DNA of 64,000 nt. Origin: Streptomyces fumanus (GTDB lineage: Bacteria > Actinomycetota > Actinomycetes > Streptomycetales > Streptomycetaceae). Positions 7,770 to 15,141 of the stretch are shown one piece after another. How positions within the stretch are numbered: the first letter of the stretch is position 1; each line of letters starts with the position of its first letter. Both the position numbers and the translations under genes were made by a program. Location: the NCBI RefSeq assembly GCF_014655295.1, contig NZ_BNBI01000001.1, positions 558,001 to 622,000 on the forward strand, read 5' to 3'. The notes under the pieces are model-generated. The model saw only the letters and a list, made by a program, of their open reading frames with translations. It searched no databases and was not told where the DNA came from.

Positions 7770-8312
7770 TTAGCCCCAGTGAGGGACGGCCACAATCGCT
7801 GGCTCGTCAGCTCCGTCCCACGAAACCGCAACCCTCCCCGGGAGCGGAGCCCCCCAGGCAGCCATCATCATGAACTCGACGGACTCCTTCGGGCGAACCA
7901 CCGCATCCTGAGGCACGCGCCGAGTCAGCCCGGCCGGGTGGCCGCCGAGGTCGACCTTCACGCCTGCAGCCGTCTCGCTGCCCACGTTGCACAGAACGAA
8001 TCGATTCTTGTTTGGACGCCGCAACTCCCAGGAGACCGCCTCAGCGTGCCGTTCAGGGGGTGTCGCAATCTGAGCTTGGGCGTGAGCCTGGATCGCTGCT
8101 GGTAGCTGGGCTATGAGGCGCTGCAGGTTCTCTTCTGCCGCGAGCATCCTGCGTTCCTGTGCTTCGGCCTGTCGCCTCGCGATGTCGTCGGCGGCTTCCT
8201 GCTGTTTCCGCTGTCGTCTCTGCTGCCAGAGGGTGATGAGAATGGTGATGCCGGCGAAGAACGCGCCAGCCCATCCTGCTCCGTCTCCTGCCTCGATTGC
8301 CATGGTCGTCAT
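7770..8312 (-). CDS. Membrane-anchored coiled-coil protein
   Basis: 180 residues on the minus strand. Residues 10-28 form one membrane segment (GAGWAGAFFAGITILITLW), followed by a long charged coiled coil (residues 30-75, QQRRQRKQQEAADDIARRQA) and a beta-rich C-terminal domain (SWELRRPNKNRFVLCNVGSE...VDLGGHPAGLTRRVP). Similar architectures occur in Streptomyces phage and genome-island proteins of unknown function. It is the last gene of a leftward unit; a hairpin lies between it and the upstream gene. ATG at 8303 is an alternative start. Confidence 0.7.
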   Translation of the reverse strand: MTTMAIEAGDGAGWAGAFFAGITILITLWQQRRQRKQQEAADDIARRQAEAQERRMLAAEENLQRLIAQLPAAIQAHAQAQIATPPERHAEAVSWELRRPNKNRFVLCNVGSETAAGVKVDLGGHPAGLTRRVPQDAVVRPKESVEFMMMAAWGAPLPGRVAVSWDGADEPAIVAVPHWG

Positions 8313-8410
8313 GGCGGGACGATAGCTGGGGCCGTTACTCCGTCGCCGCGTTCCAGGGCGATCAGATCATCGGGGATGTCCACCGGGTGATCGTACGTTC
8401 GGGCATGGGA

Positions 8411-8443
8411 CAGCCCCCGGCCCGGCACGCGGACAGGGGGCTG
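8411..8443 (-). terminator. Hairpin downstream of the leftward DUF6221 gene
   Basis: CAGCCCCC (8411-8418) and GGGGGCTG (8436-8443) form an 8-bp stem 14 nt beyond the stop of the leftward 8457-8957 gene. Probable terminator separating it from 7770-8312. Confidence 0.45.
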
Positions 8444-8456
8444 AACAGGGGCGGGG

Positions 8457-8957
8457 CTACGGCCGCCATTCCTCGCGGTAGCCGGGACGGTCCGCGTAGG
8501 GCAGGGCGAGCAGGCGCAGCGTCGGACAGGGTGCCGACATCGGATCGCCTGCGTAGGTTCGGCAGGACCGGCAGACGGGCGAGTCCGGATGATCTCCGTC
8601 GCAGGTGAACGTTTCACAGTCGTCTGATCCACTGAACCGGCCGTGGTCTGGTACGGCCGCGTGCAAGTCGACCAGCTTCCGCTTGGCGTCGACCTCGCCC
8701 ATGACACGGTTCGGATCATGGCCCGCGATGTGCAGGGCTCTCGCGCGCTCCACTTCGTACCCGGGCATGTCCTCCATGTACCGATTGGTCACCACCAACG
8801 GTTCGTTCACTGGCTTCCGCCTGCCATCGACCTCCACCCCCGAGCCGGCCGCTCTCCAGCGGAGCACCATTTCACCGCGCAGCGTGCTCCCGGCCGCGAA
8901 CGCCTGCTGCTCCTCCAGATCGAGCTGCTCGCCGAGCCACCGCACCAGCTCATCCAT
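8457..8957 (-). CDS. DUF6221 family protein
   Basis: 166 residues. It has the hallmarks of this Streptomyces/phage family: N-terminal MDELVRWLGEQLDLEEQQA, the helix RVMGEVDAKRKLVDLHAA, a Cys group (CETFTCDGDHPDSPVCRSC), and the C-terminal LRLLALPYADRPGYREEW. The family has no established function. Its ATG lies 8 nt inside the 3' end of the upstream HTH gene, so the two are probably co-translated. Confidence 0.85.
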   Translation of the reverse strand: MDELVRWLGEQLDLEEQQAFAAGSTLRGEMVLRWRAAGSGVEVDGRRKPVNEPLVVTNRYMEDMPGYEVERARALHIAGHDPNRVMGEVDAKRKLVDLHAAVPDHGRFSGSDDCETFTCDGDHPDSPVCRSCRTYAGDPMSAPCPTLRLLALPYADRPGYREEWRP

Positions 8958-9228
8958 CCTGCGCCCCCTCCTTCGCCGCGTCCGGATCGTCGGCGATGAT
9001 CTGCCGGACCCGCCCGAAGCTCACCCCGGCCGCATCCGCGATCTGCCGGTAGGACATGCCGCGCTCGACCATCTCCAGCACGGCGTCACGCCGCTCGCGC
9101 CGCACCTTCTCCCCGACCGACTTCAGCAGCTCGGTCAGTCTCCTGGCCCGCGCTTCCGGGGGCTCGCCCTCCGTGAGCGCGTCGATGGCGTCCAGCACGC
9201 GCTGCACCTCCTCTGCCCGGTCGTCCAT
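8950..9228 (-). CDS. HTH regulator (sigma-70 region 4-like)
   Basis: 92 residues. N-terminal acidic helices, then a helix-turn-helix at residues 45-78: RRDAVLEMVERGMSYRQIAD followed by AAGVSFGRVRQIIADDP, which resembles sigma region 4 and small phage regulators. It is the first gene of a leftward operon and lies beside a large dyad operator (9275-9310) in the divergent intergenic region, so autoregulation and control of the rightward genes are likely (inference). Confidence 0.75.
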   Translation of the reverse strand: MDDRAEEVQRVLDAIDALTEGEPPEARARRLTELLKSVGEKVRRERRDAVLEMVERGMSYRQIADAAGVSFGRVRQIIADDPDAAKEGAQDG

Positions 9229-9274
9229 GTCCGTTCCTTCCCGGGGCTCGGGAGGCGGATCTCCTCAACCGTCT

Positions 9275-9310
9275 TGTGTAGGAACCTACACGCGTGTAGC
9301 TTCCTACACA
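9275..9310. promoter_or_regulatory. Compound dyad operator between divergent genes
   Basis: A 36-bp imperfect palindrome made of two adjacent 14-bp elements: TGTAGGAACCTACA (9277-9290) and TGTAGCTTCCTACA (9295-9308), separated by CGCG, flanked by TG/CA. Each element is itself a dyad, and AACCG...CGGTT extends the symmetry outward. It lies between the leftward HTH gene and the rightward genes, the expected place for a regulator bound as two dimers. Confidence 0.7.
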
Positions 9311-9353
9311 ACGGTTCGAGGAACCCCCTCCGACCGTGATCAACAACAAGTAC

Positions 9354-9388
9354 GGCCCCGGCCGGTGTGTGAGAGCCCGGCCGGGGCC
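9354..9388 (+). terminator. Leader hairpin (attenuator or terminator)
   Basis: Perfect 12-bp stem GGCCCCGGCCGG (9354-9365) and complement (9377-9388), 11-nt loop. It sits between the dyad operator and the GTG at 9423, so rightward transcripts starting at the operator would carry it in their leader. Confidence 0.5.
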
Positions 9389-9422
9389 AGCCGAACCCCC
9401 TGACCCACCAGGAGAAACGACC

Positions 9423-9629
9423 GTGACACACGGTACCCAGCCGCCCCAGCCACAGGACACCCCGCGCACCACCGCCATCCGCAACGCCGCCGCAGCCGCC
9501 AACGCCCACCAGACCAACCCGACCCCCCACACCCTGCGCCTCATGCAGCACGCCGTACAGACCGCGCAGAACCACGGCGCGACCCTCCACGACATCCGCA
9601 ACGCCCGCACGACGGCGGCCACCGCATGA
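9423..9629 (+). CDS. Small hypothetical protein
   Basis: 68 residues from GTG 9423 (SD GGAGAAACGACC). Pro/Thr-rich N-terminus then two Ala-rich helices (TTAIRNAAAAANAHQTN; LRLMQHAVQTAQNHGAT; LHDIRNART). It is the first gene rightward of the dyad operator and is ATGA-coupled to a zinc-ribbon miniprotein. No function can be assigned. Confidence 0.6.
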   Translation: MTHGTQPPQPQDTPRTTAIRNAAAAANAHQTNPTPHTLRLMQHAVQTAQNHGATLHDIRNARTTAATA

Positions 9630-9742
9630 GCGCCCCCACCTGCTGCGGCCGCACCATGCACCTGGAGGGCGGCGTGTACGTCTGCGGGAAATGCGGAGCC
9701 TCCTACGACCCCGGCACCCGCCCCACCCCGCGCCGCCGCTGA
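9626..9742 (+). CDS. 38-residue zinc-ribbon miniprotein
   Basis: A short gene, ATG at 9626 overlapping the preceding stop. The product reads MSAPTCCGRTMHLEGGVYVC then GKCGASYDPG, giving CC...C-x2-C, a minimal zinc ribbon, and ends in Arg. Comparable miniproteins sit just upstream of DUF2637/TraB genes on Streptomyces integrative elements. Likely a nucleic-acid or protein contact module (inference). Confidence 0.65.
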   Translation: MSAPTCCGRTMHLEGGVYVCGKCGASYDPGTRPTPRRR

Positions 9743-9761
9743 CCCGCACGGAGCCGACACC

Positions 9762-10514
9762 GTGAAAAACCCCGCCCTCACGCTCGCCGTGATCGCCGCC
9801 GCCGCATCGATCACCCTCACCGGCGCCGCGTTCTGGCTGTCCTACGAACACCTCCACGACGTCGCCCGCAACCACGGCCTCGCCGACGCCGCCCGCGCCT
9901 GGGCGTGGCCCGCCACCGTCGACCTCTTCGTCATCGTCGGTGAAGTTCTCATGCTGCGCGCCGCACTCGCCGGCCGCACCGACCGCTGGGCGGTCTTCCT
10001 CACCGTGGCCGGGTCCGGCGGATCGATCGCGTTGAACGTGGCGGGCGTCGGCGGCGGCGCGGACGTCATGAACTACGTCGTAGCGGCCGTGCCTCCGGTG
10101 GCCGCGCTACTCGCCTTCGGCGCGATCATGCGGCAGATCCACGGGATGCTCGCCACTCGCGTAGCGCCCGCCCCCGCAAGGCCCGTAGCGCCCCGGCCCG
10201 TCGCCGCTACGCCAGCCGCTACCGCCCGGCCGCCGGTAGCGCGCCCACTCGCTACCGCCTCGACCGCCAGTAGCGCTGCCCCCACGCCAGCCGCTACGCC
10301 CGAGCCTTCCCGCGACCGGCCGCGCTACGACACCGGCACCCCCCAGTACATCGTGCACACCCTCTGGCTACGCCTGGGCCACCGCCCTACCGAAGGGGCC
10401 ATCGTCACCGCCTTGGGCGACGCCGGACTGCCGAACTCCCGCGCCCAGGCCGGGAAGATCCGCCGCCAGGTCGAAGCCGAGAACCCCGCCCTGCCCGGCC
10501 CCCGCGCCGCCTGA
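9762..10514 (+). CDS. DUF2637 membrane protein (SpdB2-like)
   Basis: 250 residues from GTG 9762. Residues 1-130 contain four hydrophobic segments (LAVIAAAASITLTGAAFWL; ATVDLFVIVGEVLMLRAAL; AVFLTVAGSGGSIALNVAGV; VAAVPPVAALLAFGAIM), the DUF2637 fold. A Pro/Ala/Arg linker (138-200) is encoded by GTAGCG repeats, followed by a C-terminal wHTH-like domain (YIVHTLWLRLGHRPTEGAIV, SRAQAGKIRRQVE). DUF2637 proteins of conjugative Streptomyces plasmids (SpdB2) assist mycelial plasmid spread with TraB. Here the gene lies 1.6 kb upstream of a TraB/FtsK-like motor, as on those plasmids. Confidence 0.85.
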   Translation: MKNPALTLAVIAAAASITLTGAAFWLSYEHLHDVARNHGLADAARAWAWPATVDLFVIVGEVLMLRAALAGRTDRWAVFLTVAGSGGSIALNVAGVGGGADVMNYVVAAVPPVAALLAFGAIMRQIHGMLATRVAPAPARPVAPRPVAATPAATARPPVARPLATASTASSAAPTPAATPEPSRDRPRYDTGTPQYIVHTLWLRLGHRPTEGAIVTALGDAGLPNSRAQAGKIRRQVEAENPALPGPRAA

Positions 10515-11174
10515 ACCTCCCGGAGCGCCATGCCCCTCGCGATCACCGGTGACCGTGACTGCAGCCGGACTGCAGTCACACTCCGATCCCCCCACTGACC
10601 AGCCCCAACACCCCTGCCTGCCTGAGTACGACTGCAGTCACAGTCACAGTGAACGGAGCCCCGCCGATGGCCCGTACCAAGACCCCTCCCGCGGCCGCCC
10701 CCACCCCCACGACCGCCGAGTCTCCGCCCGACCAGCCACAGGAACAGGCCCGGCCGTCCCCCGTTCTCGCCTGGCCGTCCGAGTGGCCCGTCCCCGAACC
10801 GGCCGCCGAACCCCGGCGTCGGACCCGCGGCCTGCCCATGCCCCCGCTCCTCGCCGGCGTGGGCAACGGCACCACGCTGATCACCACCGCGGCGTACTCG
10901 GCCGGCGGCCCGTACGCCGCCACCGCGGCCGGGGCGATCGTGGCGGCTGGCGCTACCGCCGCGGCGTTGCGGCGTCGCGCGACCGTACGCCGGGGCGTGG
11001 CGGTCCGCTCCGGTAGCGCCACTGCGGGCGGTCGGACCCGGGCCGGTAGCGGGTGGCGTAGCGGCGCCGGTGGCGGCGTCCGGCGTGGCGGTGGCGGGGG
11101 TTCGCGTAGCGGCCGTGGCGGCCGTAGCGGCGCGGGTAGCGCCCTGCGTAGCGGTGGCGGCCGTAGCGGTAGCG
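10080..11174. repeat. 21 GTAGCG/CGCTAC hexamers in two clusters
   Basis: Cluster 1 (10080-10328) has 5 GTAGCG and 6 CGCTAC; cluster 2 (10951-11174) has 9 GTAGCG (mostly GTAGCGG) and 1 CGCTAC. The copies are read in different codon frames (GTA-GCG in one place, GCT-ACG, CGT-AGC or GGT-AGC in others) and use codons uncommon in Streptomyces such as GTA. The conservation is therefore at DNA level. By analogy with the TRS repeats recognised by TraB/FtsK winged helices, these may load or orient the motor encoded at 12130 (inference). Confidence 0.7.
10555..10642. repeat. ACTGCAGTCAC repeats in intergenic region
   Basis: GACTGCAGTCACA occurs at 10568-10580 and again at 10630-10642, with an inverted partial copy GTGACTGCAG at 10555-10564 forming a 10-bp dyad around CCGGA. 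GACTGCAGTC is itself palindromic. They occupy the 152-bp gap before 10667, so they may be operators or a transfer/partition site. Confidence 0.5.
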
Positions 11175-12115
11175 GTCTCCTCGGGCGTGGCGGGCGCAGC
11201 GGTGGTGGCGGGGTGGATCGTGGCGGCAGGCGTCGCCGCGATAGCGGCCCGGCCCGCCACGCGGCCGACCGCCACCCCGCCCGGCCGGGTCCCGGCGGCA
11301 GCCAGAGCCAGCGCCAGCAGCGCGCCTCGAAGAAGGCCGCAGAAAAGGCCGGGAAGCGCGCCGCCGAGAAGGCGCTGAGGAGTGCCGCCCGGCACCCGGC
11401 GTCCGGCGCCGCCGGCACCTCCTCCACCCTGCGCGCCGCCGCCGGCCGGGCGGCCCGCGCCACCTGGAACGCCTCCCGCCCCGTAGCAGTCCGCGCGGCG
11501 AAGGCGACCGGTCGCGGTCTTCGCGCGGCCGGAACCGCACTCGCCGACGGAGCCCGAGCCGCAGGCGCAGCCGCATGGACGTGGGCGCGCAGCCGCGACG
11601 CAGGCGCCGCGCTCGATCGCCTCAAGGCGGTCTGGGCCCGGCTCCGGAAGAAGCGCACCACGCAGAGCACGCCCGAGCCCCCGGCCGTCGCCGTCGCCGC
11701 CACCGTGCGCCGCCCCGCCAACCCCGACCCGATCCACACAGGAGGACCAGCCATGTCCGGTGGAGGACACCACTTCGTCGCGCCCGCGATGGAATCCGCC
11801 CGCGCCGCCGCCCACTACCAGCCGACCGGCATGCTCCAGGTCGGCGCTGACTTCAGTGGTCTGGAAGAAGCGCTGCGCCTGCACGCCGAGGCGATGAAGG
11901 TCACCGTCGAGAACGCCGATGCCGCCTGGCCGCTGCACCCCAACATCATCGAACTGATGCGGCAGATCCACGGCCTCCAGCTCAAAGCCGCCGAACTCGC
12001 CAGCGAGCTGGGCCCCGCCTTCCGCAGCCTGCACGACGTCGACATCGCCCGCCTGGAGAACCCCCGCAAGGGCGCCGCCGGCGAGCGCATGTGGGACGTC
12101 TCCGCCAACCTCTGA
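10667..12115 (+). CDS. Hypothetical membrane-associated protein with Gly/Arg/Ser repeat region
   Basis: 482 residues; ATG 10667 has SD GGAG, preferred over GTG 10649. N-terminus Pro-rich; residues 65-105 hydrophobic (PPLLAGVGNGTTLITTAAYS, ATAAGAIVAAGATAAAL) suggest a membrane hairpin; residues 115-200 are Gly/Ser/Arg repeats (GVRRGGGGGSRSGRGGRS) encoded by the GTAGCG cluster; a Lys/Ala-rich helical middle follows (KKAAEKAGKRAAEKALR); the C-terminal 110 residues form a compact acidic helical domain (FSGLEEALRLHAEAMKV; IIELMRQIHGLQLKAAELA). Its place between SpdB2-like and TraB-like genes suggests a transfer-complex partner. Family not recognised. Confidence 0.7.
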   Translation: MARTKTPPAAAPTPTTAESPPDQPQEQARPSPVLAWPSEWPVPEPAAEPRRRTRGLPMPPLLAGVGNGTTLITTAAYSAGGPYAATAAGAIVAAGATAAALRRRATVRRGVAVRSGSATAGGRTRAGSGWRSGAGGGVRRGGGGGSRSGRGGRSGAGSALRSGGGRSGSGLLGRGGRSGGGGVDRGGRRRRDSGPARHAADRHPARPGPGGSQSQRQQRASKKAAEKAGKRAAEKALRSAARHPASGAAGTSSTLRAAAGRAARATWNASRPVAVRAAKATGRGLRAAGTALADGARAAGAAAWTWARSRDAGAALDRLKAVWARLRKKRTTQSTPEPPAVAVAATVRRPANPDPIHTGGPAMSGGGHHFVAPAMESARAAAHYQPTGMLQVGADFSGLEEALRLHAEAMKVTVENADAAWPLHPNIIELMRQIHGLQLKAAELASELGPAFRSLHDVDIARLENPRKGAAGERMWDVSANL

Positions 12116-12129
12116 CCAGGAGCATCACC

Positions 12130-14193
12130 GTGAAGCTCGACTGGGACGCCAAGCACGGCCCCGTCACCGGCCCCATCAACACCGGCCTCGCCACCCTCGC
12201 CGTCGGCTACGGCGGCCACACCGTCGGCATGCCCTGGCAGTGGGCAGCGCTGACAGCCGGGGCCGGGCTCGTCGGCACGCACATCGCCGGCCGCCGCCAT
12301 CAGGTCACCCGGGCCACGCTCACACTGCGCGCGGCCGGGTGGCTGGCAGCAGGCGGCTGGTGCTCGTGGGCCATCGACAACGGCCCCTGGTCCCAGACGG
12401 GGATCGGGTCGCTGCTCGCCGGGGTGCTCGGCCTCGGCGCGGCGATGGCCGGCGCGCACCACGTCGAGCAGAAGGCAGAGGAGGAGCGCGCCGAGCAGGA
12501 GGCCGCCGCCCGGCGGGCGACGCTGGACGGGAAGAGGCAGAAGATCGCGGACGAGTGGGAAGACCGCATCGTCCGCGTCTGCGCCGGCGCCGTCGTCACC
12601 ATCGTCGGCGTCGAAGGCTGGGAGTCCGGTGGCGGGTTCAGCCTCGACGGCGAGTGCGGCGCGGGCGGCACCCGCTGGAAGGACATCGCCCTGTACCGCG
12701 ACCAGCTCGCCGCGGATGCCCGGCTGCCTGAGGGCTGCGGCGTGGAGGTCGGTCCCGGCGTCCACCGCGGCGCCGTCCTCATCCACGTGTCCACGGCCAA
12801 CCACCTCGTGGAGGACGTGTACTACCCGGCGGACTACTCGCCGCTCACCGTGAACGCCCCCGCTCCGGTCGGGGTGCGCCGTGACGGGCAGCCCGAAGGG
12901 CCGGTCAACCGGCAGGCGTCGATGCTGATCGTCGGTCAGCGCGGGTCCGGGAAGTCGAACCTGCTGAACGTCATGATCGTCAACCAGTGCCGCATGATCG
13001 ATTCCCTCACCTGGATCATCGACCTCAACGGTGGCGGCCTTGCCCTGAAGTGGATGCGGGCCTGGCACGCCGCGGGGCGTCCCGGGCGTCCGCCGGTCGA
13101 CTGGGTGGCCGACACCCCGCAGAAGGCGCTCGCCATGGCGCTGGCCCTGGTGCGCATCGCGAAGGCCCGGAAGGTCGGCTACCAGGACCGGGAGATCGCC
13201 GCGAACGATGACAAGCTGCCCGTCGACCGCGAGGTGCCGGAGATCCGCGTGTTCAACGACGAGGGAGCGGAGGTCTTCTCCACCAGGTCGAGGCGCGACG
13301 AGAAGCTGCGGGCGATCGGCGACGCGCTCGTGCAGACCCTGGAGATTGCCCGGGCGGCCGCTGTGAACGAGACCACGTCCGGGCTGCGCGCCACCCAGGA
13401 CGTCATCTCCGATCCGCAGATCCTGAAGCAGTCGACGTTCAAGGCCGCGATGAAGGTCGCCGACGATGCGGAGCTGAACTACTTCTTCGGCTACCACCAC
13501 AACGCTTCCGCCGAGGACGCCCCCTACCCGGGGTGCGCGCTGGTGCAGAACGGCGATGGGCAGGTCCACCCGGTGAAGGTGTACCGGATCAAGCCGGACC
13601 AGATCCTCGACGTGGTCAAGGCGACCTCAGACCGGCGCCCGGAACTGGATGAGCTGTCGCGCCGCGCGGCCGGAGAGGCGTACGAGCAGCGATGGGCCGG
13701 CACCGATCATCTCTTCGGCGGACCGGCCCCGGTGCCGGTCAGCGAGGAGCCTGCCCCGGCCCGGCCACGGGGCCGTGGTGTCACCGCGGACTGGGGAACG
13801 CCCCGGCCCGGCGGTGAAACGCAGGACACGATCAACCGGGCCGAGGACGCACGCCGGCGGCTGCACGAGGCGATGAGTGAGACCGCAGGCCGCGACGACG
13901 ACCTGGACGCACAGTTCCGGAAGATCATCGCGGGAGGCGGCGTCACATGGCAGCCGCCGGCAGCCGCCACGCCGGGCGAGGACGGCGACCCTCGCCGAGA
14001 GATGGTCTTCGACATCGTCGCCAAGGCAGGCCCGGACGGGATCGGCCCGGAGGCGATCCGGGACGCGATCAGCCGTCTCCACCCCGGCGTCGAGGTGCCT
14101 CACGCGGCCACGATCGGCCGCTGGCTGTCCGCCGACCCCCGCATCCACCGGCCCCGCTTCGGCCGGTACGCCGTCCGTCCTACCGAGAACTGA
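12130..14193 (+). CDS. FtsK/SpoIIIE/TraB-like DNA translocase
   Basis: 687 residues, GTG 12130, SD AGGAG. Residues 15-125 include three to four membrane segments; residues 130-165 are a charged coiled coil. The motor domain has Walker A GQRGSGKS at about 269-276, Walker-B-like LTWIIDLNGGG, FNDEGAEVF, and ARAAAVNETTSGLRATQDVI, as in FtsK-type hexameric motors that pump double-stranded DNA. After a Pro-rich linker a C-terminal winged helix (residues about 620-687: MVFDIVAKAGPDGIGPEAIR, AATIGRWLSADPRI) resembles the FtsK gamma/TraB DNA-reading domain. TraB moves unprocessed double-stranded plasmid DNA between mycelia; this copy lies in an element with a full virion module. Confidence 0.85.
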   Translation: MKLDWDAKHGPVTGPINTGLATLAVGYGGHTVGMPWQWAALTAGAGLVGTHIAGRRHQVTRATLTLRAAGWLAAGGWCSWAIDNGPWSQTGIGSLLAGVLGLGAAMAGAHHVEQKAEEERAEQEAAARRATLDGKRQKIADEWEDRIVRVCAGAVVTIVGVEGWESGGGFSLDGECGAGGTRWKDIALYRDQLAADARLPEGCGVEVGPGVHRGAVLIHVSTANHLVEDVYYPADYSPLTVNAPAPVGVRRDGQPEGPVNRQASMLIVGQRGSGKSNLLNVMIVNQCRMIDSLTWIIDLNGGGLALKWMRAWHAAGRPGRPPVDWVADTPQKALAMALALVRIAKARKVGYQDREIAANDDKLPVDREVPEIRVFNDEGAEVFSTRSRRDEKLRAIGDALVQTLEIARAAAVNETTSGLRATQDVISDPQILKQSTFKAAMKVADDAELNYFFGYHHNASAEDAPYPGCALVQNGDGQVHPVKVYRIKPDQILDVVKATSDRRPELDELSRRAAGEAYEQRWAGTDHLFGGPAPVPVSEEPAPARPRGRGVTADWGTPRPGGETQDTINRAEDARRRLHEAMSETAGRDDDLDAQFRKIIAGGGVTWQPPAAATPGEDGDPRREMVFDIVAKAGPDGIGPEAIRDAISRLHPGVEVPHAATIGRWLSADPRIHRPRFGRYAVRPTEN

Positions 14194-14202
14194 GGAGTAC
14201 CC

Positions 14203-14646
14203 GTGTCCGCGCTGCCCGAGCAGTACCAGCGTTACGCCCACCACGGGCCGCTCCCCGCCCAGCCGCTCGACATCGAGCTGCACCGTGACCGTGACCCAGT
14301 CGTCTGGGTACCTGACGCCTACGGGCAGATGGTGCCGATGCACCGGTCCCAGGCTCCACACATCCCGCCGGCGTCGGAGCCCCGCGATCTCACGCCGCAG
14401 CCGCTTCTCGATCCTCTCGCGCAGCGCATGGCTGGTGCCGGGATCGGCGCGGGTGCGGTCGGCGCGGGAATCGGCTGGGGGATCGGCCAGGCCGCCGCGG
14501 GCATCGCGTCGGTCGGCGGGGGTTCGGCGGTGGTGGTGATGCTGGCGTTGTGGTTGCTGGCGCGGGCGGCTCGGCCGCAGGTCTGTGTGCAGCAGACCGT
14601 GTACAACCGGGCCACCTGGTTCGGGAGGAACCACACGAAGCTGTGA
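14203..14646 (+). CDS. Small membrane protein adjoining the translocase
   Basis: 147 residues from GTG 14203, SD GAGGAG, 9 nt after the translocase stop. The N-terminal 80 residues are soluble and Pro-rich; residues 83-125 are a Gly/Ala-rich membrane region (GAGIGAGAVGAGIGWGIGQA, VVVMLALWLLARAA); a short C-terminal tail ends YNRATWFGRNHTKL. Proteins with this type of ending adjoin TraB in Streptomyces AICEs, where they are annotated as transfer or spread proteins. Role in transfer inferred from context. Confidence 0.65.
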   Translation: MSALPEQYQRYAHHGPLPAQPLDIELHRDRDPVVWVPDAYGQMVPMHRSQAPHIPPASEPRDLTPQPLLDPLAQRMAGAGIGAGAVGAGIGWGIGQAAAGIASVGGGSAVVVMLALWLLARAARPQVCVQQTVYNRATWFGRNHTKL

Positions 14647-14695
14647 CCGGCCTGCCACACTGGAGGCTGCACGCCGGGTAACGCCCGGCACCCGG

Positions 14696-14727
14696 GCCCC
14701 GCCGCGCATCCCCCGTCGCGGCGGGGC
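14696..14727 (+). terminator. Terminator of the transfer-type operon
   Basis: GCCCCGCCGCG (14696-14706) pairs perfectly with CGCGGCGGGGC (14717-14727), 10-nt loop. A smaller GCCGGG/CCCGGC hairpin lies just upstream. Confidence 0.65.
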
Positions 14728-14801
14728 TGCCTGCGTTCCAGCCCCCGCTGCCACCGCCGGCCGCTACGATCCCCGCACCATCACGCACCCTTGGGGGGAT
14801 C

Positions 14802-15092
14802 ATGACGCGTACCACCACTGCCCTGCTCGCGGCCGTCGTGCTTCTGGGAGGGGGCGCCGCCGGCTGTTCGGAATCGAAGTCGCAGGACGAGATAGCGAAG
14901 GACTGCGTGGCCGCGTTGAAGGCGCGCGCCGAGGGGGACAAGGGGAAGCCGAAGGATTGCGAGGGGCTCGGCGACGACGACTACGATGCGCTGCTGATGT
15001 CGCACGTGCTGACGGATGATCTGGGCTGGGTGGACGAGGACGGGAACGTCGACCGGGAGAAGATGTTGGACGACGCGACGTCGCAGCCGTAG
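14802..15092 (+). CDS. Small lipoprotein
   Basis: 96 residues. A classical lipoprotein signal: MTRTTTALLAAVVLLGGGAA followed by GC, the lipobox cysteine at residue 22. The mature 75 residues are acidic (DEIAKDCVAALKAR, DDDYDALLMSHVLTDDLGWV). Prophage-encoded lipoproteins often act in superinfection exclusion or lysogenic conversion, but nothing here proves it. It is monocistronic, with hairpins on both sides, consistent with a moron expressed from the lysogen. Confidence 0.75.
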   Translation: MTRTTTALLAAVVLLGGGAAGCSESKSQDEIAKDCVAALKARAEGDKGKPKDCEGLGDDDYDALLMSHVLTDDLGWVDEDGNVDREKMLDDATSQP

Positions 15093-15109
15093 GCCGGGCG
15101 GCGCACAGC

Positions 15110-15137
15110 GGCCCCGCTCCGGAGTCCGGGCGGGGCC
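15110..15137. terminator. Bidirectional terminator between convergent genes
   Basis: GGCCCCGC (15110-15117) pairs with GCGGGGCC (15130-15137), 12-nt loop, 18 nt after the lipoprotein stop and just before the stop of the leftward repressor gene. Confidence 0.6.
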
Positions 15138-15141
15138 TTCG

